A stretch of 64,000 bases of DNA, from NCBI RefSeq assembly GCF_905171775.1, contig NC_053490.1, forward strand, positions 463,720,504-463,784,503, written 5' to 3'. The notes beneath the pieces are model-generated. The model did no database searches. It saw nothing but the letters and a program-made list of their open reading frames with translations, and had not been told where the DNA came from. The stretch is from Rana temporaria. Lineage: Eukaryota > Chordata > Amphibia > Anura > Ranidae. Each line of letters begins with the position of its first letter. The stretch's first letter is position 1. Position numbers and translations under genes: made by a program. Positions 32,401 to 44,809 of this stretch are shown here, piece by piece.

Positions 32401-35400
32401 AATCGCCTTTCTTTGTCTCCTATCTACCTGTCACCTGCCCTCTGAAGAGCGATCACTTTTCAGAGGGCCAGCAAGGTCTGGTGTCGGTGCAAGCGTAGAT
32501 GGGTTTTTCAGAGGCCTTTTCCACATGTTTGTATCCATGACTTATAGTTAGGGTGACCACATTTCCAAACTGCCATACAGGGACACCCCCCCCCCCTTTC
32601 TAAAAAAAAGATAACCTTTTATAAAAAAACATTGTGACCCCCCCCCCCCCATGGTTTTTACCGGTTCATCCTGGGACCTGTAGTTCTTCACTAGTTGGGG
32701 GGGGGTCGCATCTTCAGCTCAGAGGGGTTCATGGTGGGACCTGTAGTCCTTCACTTTTGGGGGTCACATCCCCCCCAAAAGTGAAGGATTACGAGTCCCA
32801 GCATGAACTCCTAAAATACAAAGATGTGACCCCCCCCCCCCCAATTTGAAGGACTACAACACCCAGCATGAAACCCCTGAGATCTAAGGGTGTGATCTCA
32901 TAGATTTCACAGGTGTATGCTGGGACCTGTAGTTCTTCACTCTTTGGGGGGCAGGGGGTCTCACATCTTCAGCTCTGGGGGGGGGGGGGTCATGCTGGAA
33001 CCTGTAGTCCTTAACTTTGGGGAGGTCACACCCCCCTAAAGTAAAGGACTATAAATCCCAGCATGAACCGATGATATCTAAAGATGTGACCCCCATCCCC
33101 CTCAATTTTGAATCTCCCAGCATGAACCCATGAGATCTAAGGGTGTGACCCCATAGATTTCACAGATCTATGCTGGGACCTGTAGTTCTTCACTAGTTTG
33201 GGGGGGTGTTACATCTTAAGCTCTGAGGGGTTGATGCTGGGACCTGTGTCAGTTTCATTCCGGGACACTGTATTGTCCCAGAGTGAAGGTGCCCGGGACA
33301 GACCTGCAGAATGCGGGACTGTCCCGGGCAATCCGGGACACGTGGTCACCCTAGGCCTGCTGTGCTGATAATCAATGTCCTGATTATCAACACAGACCCC
33401 CCCCCCCCCCCTAAAAGGGAGAGCCGCAGATCAGCTCTCCCTGTCAGCGTAAACGGAGGAAAGCCGGTAAATGGCACTTCCTGGTTCACGCGATGATCAG
33501 CTGTGATTGGTCACAGCTGATCATGTGGTAAGAAGCCTCTGTCAGAGGCTCCATACCACGATTGGAGCAACACACCGCACCTCCGTTCGCCACACTGCGC
33601 GCCCCTCGCCGTCTCTGTTATCCTGTTCGCGTCATATGACTAGGGTGACCACATTTCCAAACTGCCATTCAGGGACACCCCCCCCCCCTTCCTAAAAAAA
33701 GATAACTTTTTATAAAAAAAAAATTGTGCCCCCCCCCCCCCATGGTTTTTACCGGTACATCCTGGGACCTGTAGTTCTTCACTAGTTTTTATTTTAATTC
33801 TGCACTGATTGTCTTTGAAATTACCCCTGCCCCCTATTAAATCCAATCTGGGGACAAAACCAGGGACAGACTTGGTCCGGGGACAGTGTCCTCAATCAGG
33901 GGACTGTCCCCTGAAACTGGGGATGTCTGCTCACCCTACTATGTATACATAAAACAGACTCGCTGTAGAATAACATGTCATAATTACCCGGAGCACTGTC
34001 ATATTCTTGGAGAGGTTATGGTTCTGCGGTATGGTGCCTGCCCTCCATGCGCCACACTCTGGGTTCAACCCCCGGACGGTCCATGGGGCCCAGCGTCACT
34101 TGACGTGGCCATCTCTCCCCCATTTTAAACCTCAAATCTACCCTTTTTTTGTTTTTTGCCCAAATTCACAATACTTCCACAAAATACTACTAAATCACAC
34201 CTTTTCACAACAAAAATACGCACAACAACAATTCGCACGCTCGGGCCACGTGGCTCACAAACAAAATTCACCTCCTTTTTTTACACCCAAATACACCTTT
34301 CTTTTAGTGCTATTGGATCATTTATTTTTTTGCGCTATAAAAAAACATGCTATAAAACTGCACTCATTACTGTCTAAATGTGACTGGCAGGGAAGGGGTT
34401 CACACCAGGGGGTTAAATATGTTGCCTAGTGAGTGATTTTATCTGTAGGGGGAGGGGACTCACAAGGGGAGGAGACCCATGTCTGTTCCTCTGTAGTACT
34501 GGGAACACATATCCGTGTCTCCTCACCTCACAGGACTGTGGATGTATCCATGGTCCTGCCGTCATTGTGGGCAATGGCAGGTGGGTGCCCGGCGGACATC
34601 GCGCCCGCCGGACACCGGGTCCCGAGCGATGCCGCGCCCACCCCCCCAGGCGGCCGGGAAGCCCAGGGAGATGCCATCTGTGGACGTCATATGACAATGG
34701 GCGGGTAGGAAAGTGCCTAAAAGAGGTGGTGACATGTCGACAAAAAAAAAAAGAAGGGGGGGGGGGCATACTCCATGGACCACAGGGTAATTTTTCTGCA
34801 ATCGCCTTTCTTTGTCTCCTATCTACCTGTCACCTGCCCTCTGAAGAGCGATCACTTTTCAGAGGGCCAGCAAGGTCTGGTGTCGGTGCAAGCGTAGATG
34901 GGTTTTTCAGAGGCCTTTTCCACATGTTTGTATCCATGACTTATAGTTAGGGTGACCACATTTCCAAACTGCCATACAGGGACCCCCCCCCCCCCTTTCT
35001 AAAAAAAAAATAACCTTTTATAAAAAAACATTGTGACCCCCCCCCCCCCCATGGTTTTTACCGGTTCATCCTGGGACCTGTAGTTCTTCACTAGTTGGGG
35101 GGGGTCGCATCTTCAGCTCTGAGGGGTTCATGGTGGGACCTGTAGTCCTTCACTTTTGGGGGTCACATTCCCCCCAAAAGTGAAGGATTACGAGTCCCAG
35201 CATGAACTCCTAAAATACAAAGATGTGACCCCCCCCCCCCCAATTTGAAGGACTACAACACCCAGCATGAAACCCCTGAGATCTAAGGGTGTGATCTCAT
35301 AGATTTCACAGGTGTATGCTGGGACCTGTAGTTCTTCACTCTTTGGGGGGCAGGGGGTCTCACATCTTCAGCTCTGGGGGGGGGGGGGTCATGCTGGAAC

Positions 35401-38400
35401 CTGTAGTCCTTAACTTTGGGGAGGTCACACCCCCCTAAAGTAAAGGACTATAAATCCCAGCATGAACCGATGATATCTAAAGATGTGACCCCCATCCCCC
35501 TCAATTTTGAATCTCCCAGCATGAACCCATGAGATCTAAGGGTGTGACCCCATAGATTTCACAGATCTATGCTGGGACCTGTAGTTCTTCACTAGTTTGG
35601 GGGGGTGTTACATCTTAAGCTCTGAGGGGTTGATGCTGGGACCTGTGTCAGTTTCATTCCGGGACACTGTATTGTCCCAGAGTGAAGGTGCCCGGGACAG
35701 ACCTGCAGAATGCGGGACTGTCCCGGGCAATCCGGGACACGTGGTCACCCTAGGCCTGCTGTGCTGATAATCAATGTCCTGATTATCAACACAGACCCCC
35801 CCCCCCCCCCTAAAAGGGAGAGCCGCAGATCAACTCTCCCTGTCAGCGTAAACGGAGGAAAGCCGGTAAATGGCACTTCCTGGTTCACGCGATGATCAGC
35901 TGTGATTGGTCACAGCTGATCATGTGGTAAGAAGCCTCTGTCAGAGGCTCCATACCACGATTGGAGTAACACACCGCACCTCCGTTCGCCACACTGCGCG
36001 CCCCTCGCCGTCTCTGTTATCCTGTTCGCGTCATATGACTAGGGTGACCACATTTACAAACTGCCATTCAGGGACACCCCCCCCCCCTTCCTAAAAAAAG
36101 ATAACTTTTTATAAAAAAAAAATTGTGACCCCCCCCCCTCCATGGTTTTTACCGGTACATCCTGGGACCTGTAGTTCTTCACTAGTTTTTATTTTAATTC
36201 TGCACTGATTGTCTTTGAAATTACCCCTGCCCCCTATTAAATCCAATCTGGGGACAAAACCAGGGACAGACTTGGTCCGGGGACAGTGTCCTCAATCAGG
36301 GGACTGTCCCCTGAAACTGGGGATGTCTGCTCACCCTACTATGTATACATAAAACAGACTCGCTGTAGAATAACATGTCATAATTACCCGGAGCACTGTC
36401 ATATTCTTGGAGAGGTTATGGTTCTGCGGTATGGTGCCTGCCCTCCATGCGCCACACTCTGGGTTCAACCCCCGGACGGTCCATGGGGCCCAGCGTCACT
36501 TGACGTGGCCATCTCTCCCCCATTTTAAACCTCAAATCTACCCTTTTTTTTTTTTTTGCCCAAATTCACAATACTTCCACAAAATACTACTAAATCACAC
36601 CTTTTCACAACAAAAATACGCACAACAACAATTCGCACGCTCGGGCCACGTGGCTCACAAACAAAATTCACCTCCTTTTTTTACACCCAAATACACCTTT
36701 CTTTTAGTGCTATTGGATCATTTATTTTTTTGCGCTATAAAAAAACAGCTATAAAACTGCACTCATTACTGTCTAAATGTGACTGGCAGGGAAGGGGTTC
36801 ACACCAGGGGGTTAAATATGTTGCCTAGTGAGTGATTTTATCTGTAGGGGGAGGGGACTCACAAGGGGAGGAGACCCATGTCTGTTCCTCTGTAGTACTG
36901 GGAACACATATCCGTGTCTCCTCACCTCACAGGACTGTGGATGTATCCATGGTCCTGCCGTCATTGTGGGCAATGGCAGGTGGGTGCCCGGCGGACATCG
37001 CGCCCGCCGGACACCGGGTCCCGAGCGATGCCGCGCCCACCCCCCCAGGCGGCCGGGAAGCCCAGGGAGATGCCATCTGTGGACGTCATATGACAATGGG
37101 CGGGTAGGAAAGTGCCTAAAAGAGGTGGTGACATGTCGACAAAAAAAAAAAGAAGGGGGGGGGGCATACTCCATGGACCACAGGGTAATTTTTCTGCAAT
37201 CGCCTTTCTTTGTCTCCTATCTACCTGTCACCTGCCCTCTGAAGAGCGATCACTTTTCAGAGGGCCAGCAAGGTCTGGTGTCGGTGCAAGCGTAGATGGG
37301 TTTTTCAGAGGCCTTTTCCACATGTTTGTATCCATGACTTATAGTTAGGGTGACCACATTTCCAAACTGCCATACAGGGACACCCCCCCCCCCTTTCTAA
37401 AAAAAAGATAACTTTTTATAAAAAAACATTGTGCCCCCCCCCCCCCCCATGGTTTTTACCGGTTCATCCTGGGACCTGTAGTTCTTCACTAGTTGGGGGG
37501 GGGTCGCATCTTCAGCTCTGAGGGGTTCATGGTGGGACCTGTAGTCCTTCACTTTTGGGGGTCACATTCCCCCCAAAAGTGAAGGATTACGAGTCCCAGC
37601 ATGAACTCCTAAAATACAAAGATGTGACCCCCCCCCCCCCAATTTGAAGGACTACAACACCCAGCATGAAACCCCTGAGATCTAAGGGTGTGATCTCATA
37701 GATTTCACAGGTGTATGCTGGGACCTGTAGTTCTTCACTCTTTGGGGGGCAGGGGGGTCTCACACCTTCAGCTCTGGGGGGGGGGGGGTCATGCTGGAAC
37801 CTGTAGTCCTTAACTTTGGGGAGGTCACACCCCCCTAAAGTAAAGGACTATAAATCCCAGCATGAACCGATGATATCTAAAGATGTGACCCCCATCCCCC
37901 TCAATTTTGAATCTCCCAGCATGAACCCATGAGATCTAAGGGTGTGACCCCATAGATTTCACAGATCTATGCTGGGACCTGTAGTTCTTCACTAGTTTGG
38001 GGGGGTGTTACATCTTAAGCTCTGAGGGGTTGATGCTGGGACCTGTGTCAGTTTCATTCCGGGACACTGTATTGTCCCAGAGTGAAGGTGCCCGGGACAG
38101 ACCTGCAGAATGCGGGACTGTCCCGGGCAATCCGGGACACGTGGTCACCCTAGGCCTGCTGTGCTGATAATCAATGTCCTGATTATCAACACAGACCCCC
38201 CCCCCCCCCCTAAAAGGGAGAGCCGCAGATCAACTCTCCCTGTCAGCGTAAACGGAGGAAAGCCGGTAAATGGCACTTCCTGGTTCACGCGATGATCAGC
38301 TGTGATTGGTCACAGCTGATCATGTGGTAAGAAGCCTCTGTCAGAGGCTCCATACCACGATTGGAGTAACACACCGCACCTCCGTTCGCCACACTGCGCG

Positions 38401-41133
38401 CCCCTCGCCGTCTCTGTTATCCTGTTCGCGTCATATGACTAGGGTGACCACATTTACAAACTGCCATTCAGGGACACCCCCCCCCCCTTCCTAAAAAAAG
38501 ATAACTTTTTATAAAAAAAAAATTGTGACCCCCCCCCCTCCATGGTTTTTACCGGTACATCCTGGGACCTGTAGTTCTTCACTAGTTTTTATTTTAATTC
38601 TGCACTGATTGTCTTTGAAATTACCCCTGCCCCCTATTAAATCCAATCTGGGGACAAAACCAGGGACAGACTTGGTCCGGGGACAGTGTCCTCAATCAGG
38701 GGACTGTCCCCTGAAACTGGGGATGTCTGCTCACCCTACTATGTATACATAAAACAGACTCGCTGTAGAATAACATGTCATAATTACCCGGAGCACTGTC
38801 ATATTCTTGGAGAGGTTATGGTTCTGCGGTATGGTGCCTGCCCTCCATGCGCCACACTCTGGGTTCAACCCCCGGACGGTCCATGGGGCCCAGCGTCACT
38901 TGACGTGGCCATCTCTCCCCCATTTTAAACCTCAAATCTACCCTTTTTTTTTTTTTTGCCCAAATTCACAATACTTCCACAAAATACTACTAAATCACAC
39001 CTTTTCACAACAAAAATACGCACAACAACAATTCGCACGCTCGGGCCACGTGGCTCACAAACAAAATTCACCTCCTTTTTTTACACCCAAATACACCTTT
39101 CTTTTAGTGCTATTGGATCATTTATTTTTTGCGCTATAAAAAAAAAAAACATGCTATAAAACTGCACTCATTACTGTCTAAATGTGACTGGCAGGGAAGG
39201 GGTTCACACCAGGGGGTTAAATATGTTGCCTAGTGAGTGATTTTATCTGTAGGGGGAGGGGACTCACAAGGGGAGGAGACCCATGTCTGTTCCTCTGTAG
39301 TACTGGGAACACATATCCGTGTCTCCTCACCTCACAGGACTGTGGATGTATCCATGGTCCTGCCGTCATTGTGGGCAATGGCAGGTGGGTGCCCGGCGGA
39401 CATCGCGCCCGCCGGACACCGGGTCCCGAGCGATGCCGCGCCCACCCCCCCAGGCGGCCGGGAAGCCCAGGGAGATGCCATCTGTGGACGTCATATGACA
39501 ATGGGCGGGTAGGAAAGTGCCTAAAAGAGGTGGTGACATGTCGACAAAAAAAAAAAGAAGGGGGGGGGGGCATACTCCATGGACCACAGGGTAATTTTTC
39601 TGCAATCGCCTTTCTTTGTCTCCTATCTACCTGTCACCTGCCCTCTGAAGAGCGATCACTTTTCAGAGGGCCAGCAAGGTCTGGTGTCGGTGCAAGCGTA
39701 GATGGGTTTTTCAGAGGCCTTTTCCACATGTTTGTATCCATGACTTATAGTTAGGGTGACCACATTTCCAAACTGCCATACAGGGACACCCCCCCCCCTT
39801 TCTAAAAAAAAGATAACTTTTTATAAAAAAACATTGTGACCCCCCCCCCCCCCATGGTTTTTACCGGTTCATCCTGGGACCTGTAGTTCTTCACTAGTTG
39901 GGGGGGGTCGCATCTTCAGCTCTGAGGGGTTCATGGTGGGACCTGTAGTCCTTCACTTTTGGGGGTCACATTCCCCCCAAAAGTGAAGGATTACGAGTCC
40001 CAGCATGAACTCCTAAAATACAAAGATGTGACCCCCCCCCCCCCAATTTGAAGGACTACAACACCCAGCATGAAACCCCTGAGATCTAAGGGTGTGATCT
40101 CATAGATTTCACAGGTGTATGCTGGGACCTGTAGTTCTTCACTCTTTGGGGGGGAGGGGGTCTCACATCTTCAGCTCTGGGGGGGGGGGGGTCATGCTGG
40201 AACCTGTAGTCCTTAACTTTGGGGAGGTCACACCCCCCTAAAGTAAAGGACTATAAATCCCAGCATGAACCGATGATATCTAAAGATGTGACCCCCATCC
40301 CCCTCAATTTTGAATCTCCCAGCATGAACCCATGAGATCTAAGGGTGTGACCCCATAGATTTCACAGATCTATGCTGGGACCTGTAGTTCTTCACTAGTT
40401 TGGGGGGGTGTTACATCTTAAGCTCTGAGGGGTTGATGCTGGGACCTGTGTCAGTTTCATTCCGGGACACTGTATTGTCCCAGAGTGAAGGTGCCCGGGA
40501 CAGACCTGCAGAATGCGGGACTGTCCCGGGCAATCCGGGACACGTGGTCACCCTAGGCCTGCTGTGCTGATAATCAATGTCCTGATTATCAACACAGACC
40601 CCCCCCCCCCCCTAAAAGGGAGAGCCGCAGATCAACTCTCCCTGTCAGCGTAAACGGAGGAAAGCCGGTAAATGGCACTTCCTGGTTCACGCGATGATCA
40701 GCTGTGATTGGTCACAGCTGATCATGTGGTAAGAAGCCTCTGTCAGAGGCTCCATACCACGATTGGAGTAACACACCGCACCTCCGTTCGCCACACTGCG
40801 CGCCCCTCGCCGTCTCTGTTATCCTGTTCGCGTCATATGACTAGGGTGACCACATTTCCAAACTGCCATTCAGGGACACCCCCCCCCCCTTCCTAAAAAA
40901 AGATAACTTTTTATAAAAAAAAATTGTGCCCCCCCCATGGTTTTTACCGGTACATCCTGGGACCTGTAGTTCTTCACTAGTTTTTATTTTAATTCTGCAC
41001 TGATTGTCTTTGAAATTACCCCTGCCCCCTATTAAATCCAATCTGGGGACAAAACCAGGGACAGACTTGGTCCGGGGACAGTGTCCACAATCAGGGGACT
41101 GTCCCCTGAAACTGGGGATGTCTGGTCACCCTA

Positions 41134-41400
41134 ACCTATGGTGGCAACCCTAACTACAGTGTCGTCCCTCTTTGTCATGTTCTAAACTGGGACATTATTG
41201 AGTTTACCAACAACATGGACCATAAACTGGGTACACGTGAAGGGTCAATGCAGCAGTACAAAAAAAAAAAAAAAACACAATGCATCCTGTAAGTGGAAAA
41301 CTTCATTTAATTTCTCTGCCTTGGACGTGTGTACTGTTCTGATATCAATAAAGCTCTTACAGAACAAAACAAAAAAAAACCTTCCTGAGTAGGGGGCGTG
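41134..41400. other. No gene seen; array right flank
   Basis: Includes GGTGGCAACCCTA near 41,143-41,155, resembling the 3' end of the MITE family at 19,651-19,820, a 15-A run, and AATAAAGC followed by an A-run that looks like a retroposed tail. Confidence 0.4.
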
Positions 41401-41443
41401 CCCCATGTGCTGTAATATTTTTACACTTTTGCAATGGAGTCTG

Positions 41444-41457
41444 GCGCCACCTGCTGG
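41444..41457 (-). promoter_or_regulatory. Consensus CTCF core motif
   Basis: GCGCCACCTGCTGG is the reverse complement of CCAGCAGGTGGCGC, matching CCASYAGRKGGCRS at all 14 positions. It lies 310 bp beyond the tandem array and just upstream of the putative CTPS2 first exon. Confidence 0.5.
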
Positions 41458-41464
41458 CCGTCTG

Positions 41465-41625
41465 CAGCTGTCAGGCGCTTCTCATGCTGTGTGTGATGCA
41501 GTGAAGGAGAGCCGGGCCCCACACTCTACACTCACTCAGCTCAGGGGCCACAACACAACGAGCTGACTCGGCTGCTGCACTGAGATCCGGACAGGCTGTA
41601 ACCAGTCCCCCTCAGCTGACTCCAG
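41465..41625 (+). other. CTPS2: Putative CTPS2 promoter and untranslated first exon
   Basis: A GC- and CpG-richer stretch ends in a donor-like CTCCAG|GTACAA at 41,625/41,626. The first coding exon of CTPS2 (55,111) starts with an acceptor and 40 bp of untranslated sequence, so at least one non-coding exon must lie upstream on this strand. This is the best candidate in the window. A second donor-like site, TTCCAG|GTAAGA, lies near 41,839. Inference only; no transcript evidence. Confidence 0.35.
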
Positions 41626-42129
41626 GTACAATCGTGACTTTACTGCGGGACATCCGGGGGCTCAGCAGGATTGGGACTGTCTCCTTGTGTATTGTGCCTG
41701 GCAGTGCAGGGGTTAAGAGTTGTTGACAGTAAGGAGGGGGCCATGCAGTTATTTTGGCAGCTGATTGCTGTGTGGAGCAGGCTGTCATTGTGATCAGGAC
41801 TTCCAGTGACCTTTAAAACTTCCATGTGGACCTTCCAGGTAAGATGGGGGGGGCTGCTTCCTTCCAGGGACATCATGCTGCTACACCAGGGCAAGTCCCA
41901 GCACTGCCTCCCTATAACACCATCCCATCTGACTGCATTACCAGCAGATCCCAATGTATGACAGATCATAGAGATCCATTAGTAGTGATGTAGGCAACCT
42001 ATCAGACTGAAGTTTACTGACACCACACCCACAATTTACTGGCAGGTCCAAAAGTTACCGATTTCGATTTATGTGCAAATTTCATTATTTAGGTGACAAA
42101 CAAGTACAGTATGCAAATAGCAATGTGAT

Positions 42130-42943
42130 ATTAAAGCGGGAAATTTTTTTTTTTTTAAAAGTCAGTAGCTACAAATACTGCAGCTGCTGACTTTTAAAAT
42201 AAGGACACTTACCTGTCCTGGGCGTCTGCGATGTCCTCACCCAAAGCCGACCCGTCCCTCAGCTCCCGAGTGGAGGCGCCGGTGTTCTGCCGATAAGTGC
42301 CCCCCCCCCCCTGTACTGCGCATGCGCGATACTTGCCTCCGAAAATAGCTGAACATGCGGCGCCTGCGTGGACCTCGCTGTAAGTGGCCAGTCGGCCTCA
42401 CGTCCGCTCGCTCTGCCTCCTGGCTCTTTTTTTAACATCCTCCATGTCCACGGGGATGGTAAGGAATGAGCCTGGATGTCAGAAGCGTGCGCAGGCGCCG
42501 TCTAGAGCTACATATTCGGCAATTTTCGGAGACACCGTCGTGCCTTGCTTAGCACAGGGGGGGCATAATCCGCCGGGGCCGGGGGGAACTTTTTCGGCAA
42601 GACACCGGCATTGCTAGCAAGGGAATCGGGACGCGAAGCCTTGCGGGTTCACAGCCTGGTTCCCTACTGCGCATGTGCGAGTCGCGCTGCGCGTTCTGAG
42701 TGGTCCCTGCTGTCTTCTGGGACCTGTGTCTCCCAGAAGACAGCAGGGGTGACAGAGGAGGGGCCGGACATGGCGTAGATCGCCGCGGATACTGCAGCGA
42801 TCTATCGCTGGAAGTGGGAGCAAATACCTGTATTAGACAAGTATCTGCTCCCCCCTTCCCCTAAAGGGGGCCAAATGTGACACCGGAGGGTGGGGGGGAA
42901 TCCGGACAGCGGACGTTCAATTTTTAGGTGCAACTCTGCTTTA
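42130..42943. mobile_element. 'TTAAAGCGG' TIR element, ~810 bp
   Basis: Starts ATTAAAGCGGGAAATTTTTT and ends TTTTTAGGTGCAACTCTGCT followed by TTAAA, weak inverted ends. GC-rich inside with palindromic CCCAGAAGACAGCAGGG words. No coding capacity. Confidence 0.5.
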
Positions 42944-43123
42944 AAACAAAAAACATGTTTCTTATTTTATTTTTCATATAGTAAGTGGCTCAGGGACAGG
43001 ACTCAGGAGGGCAAGACATTAGAAGGGGCGACACAAACACACACGGAATTGTCTCGCAGTGACACTGAGCCCTGATCTGTGTTTTTGTTGCTCCTCAACC
43101 GCTCACCTACAAGTGCACACAAT

Positions 43124-43292
43124 GGGGGAGATTTAACTGGAACACACAGAACCTGGTGCAGCTGTGCCTGGTAACCAATTAGCTTCCAAATTCAGTTTGT
43201 TCAATTAAGCTTTGCCAATAAAACCTGTAAGCTGATTGGTTACCATACATAGCTGCACCAGATTCTCTGTGCTCCAGTTTTAGTAAATCCCA
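43124..43292. mobile_element. MITE with TGGTAACCAAT arms
   Basis: GAGATTTAACTGGAACACAC and CTGGTGCAGCTGTG pair with the right side CACCAGATTCTCTGTGCTCC, AGTTTTAGTAAATCCC. GGTAACCAATTAGCTT and AAGCTGATTGGTTACC mirror each other. Confidence 0.7.
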
Positions 43293-43366
43293 GTCCTCCA
43301 ATGTCGCAGCATTACCATGACATGCCGAGTTTTACAGGTGGCACTATCTGTCTGATTTCCCCATGT

Positions 43367-43745
43367 AAGGCTCGATTCACACCTATGCATGTTGCATTTG
43401 AGCGTTTTTGCAATGCTTTTTGCGGTGCTTGCGTTTTTACCGCGATTTGCGTTTTTTTAGCCAGTAATTATTATTTTTTTACATTTCCTTTAACATTCAG
43501 CTATGAACAGGTTGAAAAAAAAAACGCAAATCGCTGCAAAATGCGTTTTGGATGCAGGTCCATTGAATTCTATTGCATGCAAAACGCTGCTTTTTGCATG
43601 AAAAAAAGTCCCTGACCCTTTCCAAAAACGCAGAGGCACAAAAAAGCATTGATGTGAACATGTTCCATAGGAAACCATGTTAAAAAATGTCCTTGCATTT
43701 CTGCAAAATGCACCAAAAAAAGCATTAGTGTGAATGGAGCCTTAG
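43367..43745. mobile_element. MITE, 'ATTCACAC' ends
   Basis: TAAGGCTCGATTCACACCTA pairs with TTAGTGTGAATGGAGCCTTA. The interior is rich in AAAACGCA/TGCGTTTT palindromic words. Confidence 0.7.
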
Positions 43746-44032
43746 GGCTCTTTCACACGTCCTTTCAGTTTTTGTGTCCGCTCCGTCGGCTCAGCGGGGA
43801 TCCCCGCTGAGCTCTCGGGGGATAGGGCGGTCCCCGCACACTGTGCAGGGACCGCCCTGTCTCAGCTCCGCTCTGCCCTATGGGGAACCGGATGCAGACG
43901 GACCATCTATCCGTCTGCATCAGTTCCGTTCCGCCGGACGGAAGAAAAATAGGGTTTTCTTCCGTCCGAAAACCGGATCCCGACGGACGCGTAATGAACG
44001 GACAGGCGGAGCGGACGTGTGAAAGAGCCCTT
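43744..44032. mobile_element. MITE, 'GGGCTCTTTCACAC' ends
   Basis: TTAGGGCTCTTTCACACGTC pairs with GACGTGTGAAAGAGCCCTTA. It abuts the previous MITE. Internal palindromes GCTCAGCGGGGATCCCCGCT and CGGATCC.GAC. Confidence 0.85.
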
Positions 44033-44039
44033 AGTGAAT

Positions 44040-44437
44040 GGGATTGTGCTATAACCAGGAGCCAGACACTTGGCTTGCAGTTTGCAAATCAGTCCATCAA
44101 TGCAAAATTGTTATTCAACAGAAAAAAAAAAAAGAGGTACGGAAAAAAAAAAAAAAATGTAATCAGGAACCCTCCACCAAAAAACATCTATAAAGTATGA
44201 GGCAGATGTGTCGCATTGCCATTTCTTGCAAAGAAAAGTGAGAAAAATTACTAAAATGAAATGATGTATTAAGCTTTCCTATGTGCTTCATTTTATGTTT
44301 GGAAAACGTACTTTTGTTGTTTTACAGTGAAGAGATCAGTCAATGATTGGAAAGAAAGTTGTGAATTTTTTTACATGTGGAAAAAGGTAATATGTCCGGT
44401 CAAGATAATTCTCACATTCACTTATCTCTCTTTCTTA
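44040..44437. other. No gene seen; A-rich
   Basis: AT-rich spacer with two long A-runs. Nothing recognised. Confidence 0.4.
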
Positions 44438-44702
44438 GGGCTCTTTCACACGGGCGGACCGTATGTCCACTTTTTCATCCATCCATTTACGGATGAACAA
44501 GGGACATACATTGATCCCTATGAGACAGACGGTCCGTGTTCATCCGATCCCCCCATAGGGGAGAGCGGAGATCTGACAGGGCGGTCCCTACACAGTGTGC
44601 GGGGACCGCCCTGTCATCCACCGACTGATCCCTGCTGAACCTGCAGAGAGAGGTTCACGGGGCGGATCATCACAGATCCGTCCCGTGTGAAAGAGGCCTT
44701 AA
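44438..44702. mobile_element. MITE, related 'GGGCTCTTTCACAC' family
   Basis: TTAGGGCTCTTTCACACGGG pairs with CCCGTGTGAAAGAGGCCTTA. Internal GGGCGGTCC/GGACCGCCC pairing. Same family as 43,744-44,032 but a different interior. Confidence 0.8.
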
Positions 44703-44809
44703 AGTGGAATTCCAGGCTTTTACTAACTAAGCTTAAAGTGGAGCTTCAGTCATTTTTTATCTTTCCATCTATTAAATCTTCTGCCCTTGTTTTAACTTTG
44801 AATAGTAAG

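Larger units (their letters stand above)
24033..41133. repeat. 17.1-kb tandem array, seven ~2.4-kb units plus a partial
   Basis: Units start (TAGGGTGACCACATTTC/AC) at 24,033, 26,430, 28,834, 31,239, 33,641, 36,040, 38,440 and 40,842, giving periods of 2397-2405 bp. The eighth copy stops after 292 bp, exactly at the 3' terminus (TGGTCACCCTA) of element A. The array therefore begins with one TIR and ends with its inverse. Units are near-identical and differ mostly in C-run, G-run and A-run length plus a few diagnostic substitutions. Open frames of 60-173 aa recur in every unit but look non-coding. Confidence 0.95.

Noticed and set aside
24398..39754. Recurring open frames of 60-173 aa in each 2.4-kb unit (proteins starting MERLWFCG, MSDFICRG, MSSIRGL)
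   Set aside because: They overlap each other in several frames on both strands and change length with A-, C- and G-run indels. They include SINE and transposon sequence. Repetition of the unit, not selection, explains their apparent conservation.
24033..41133. CRISPR-like array
   Set aside because: The repeats are 2.4 kb and near-identical throughout, with no short repeat/unique spacer pattern and no cas genes. The DNA is eukaryotic.
42384..42617. Short open frame in the 42-kb GC-rich element
   Set aside because: Lies within a TIR element. No homology, splice or start context supports it.
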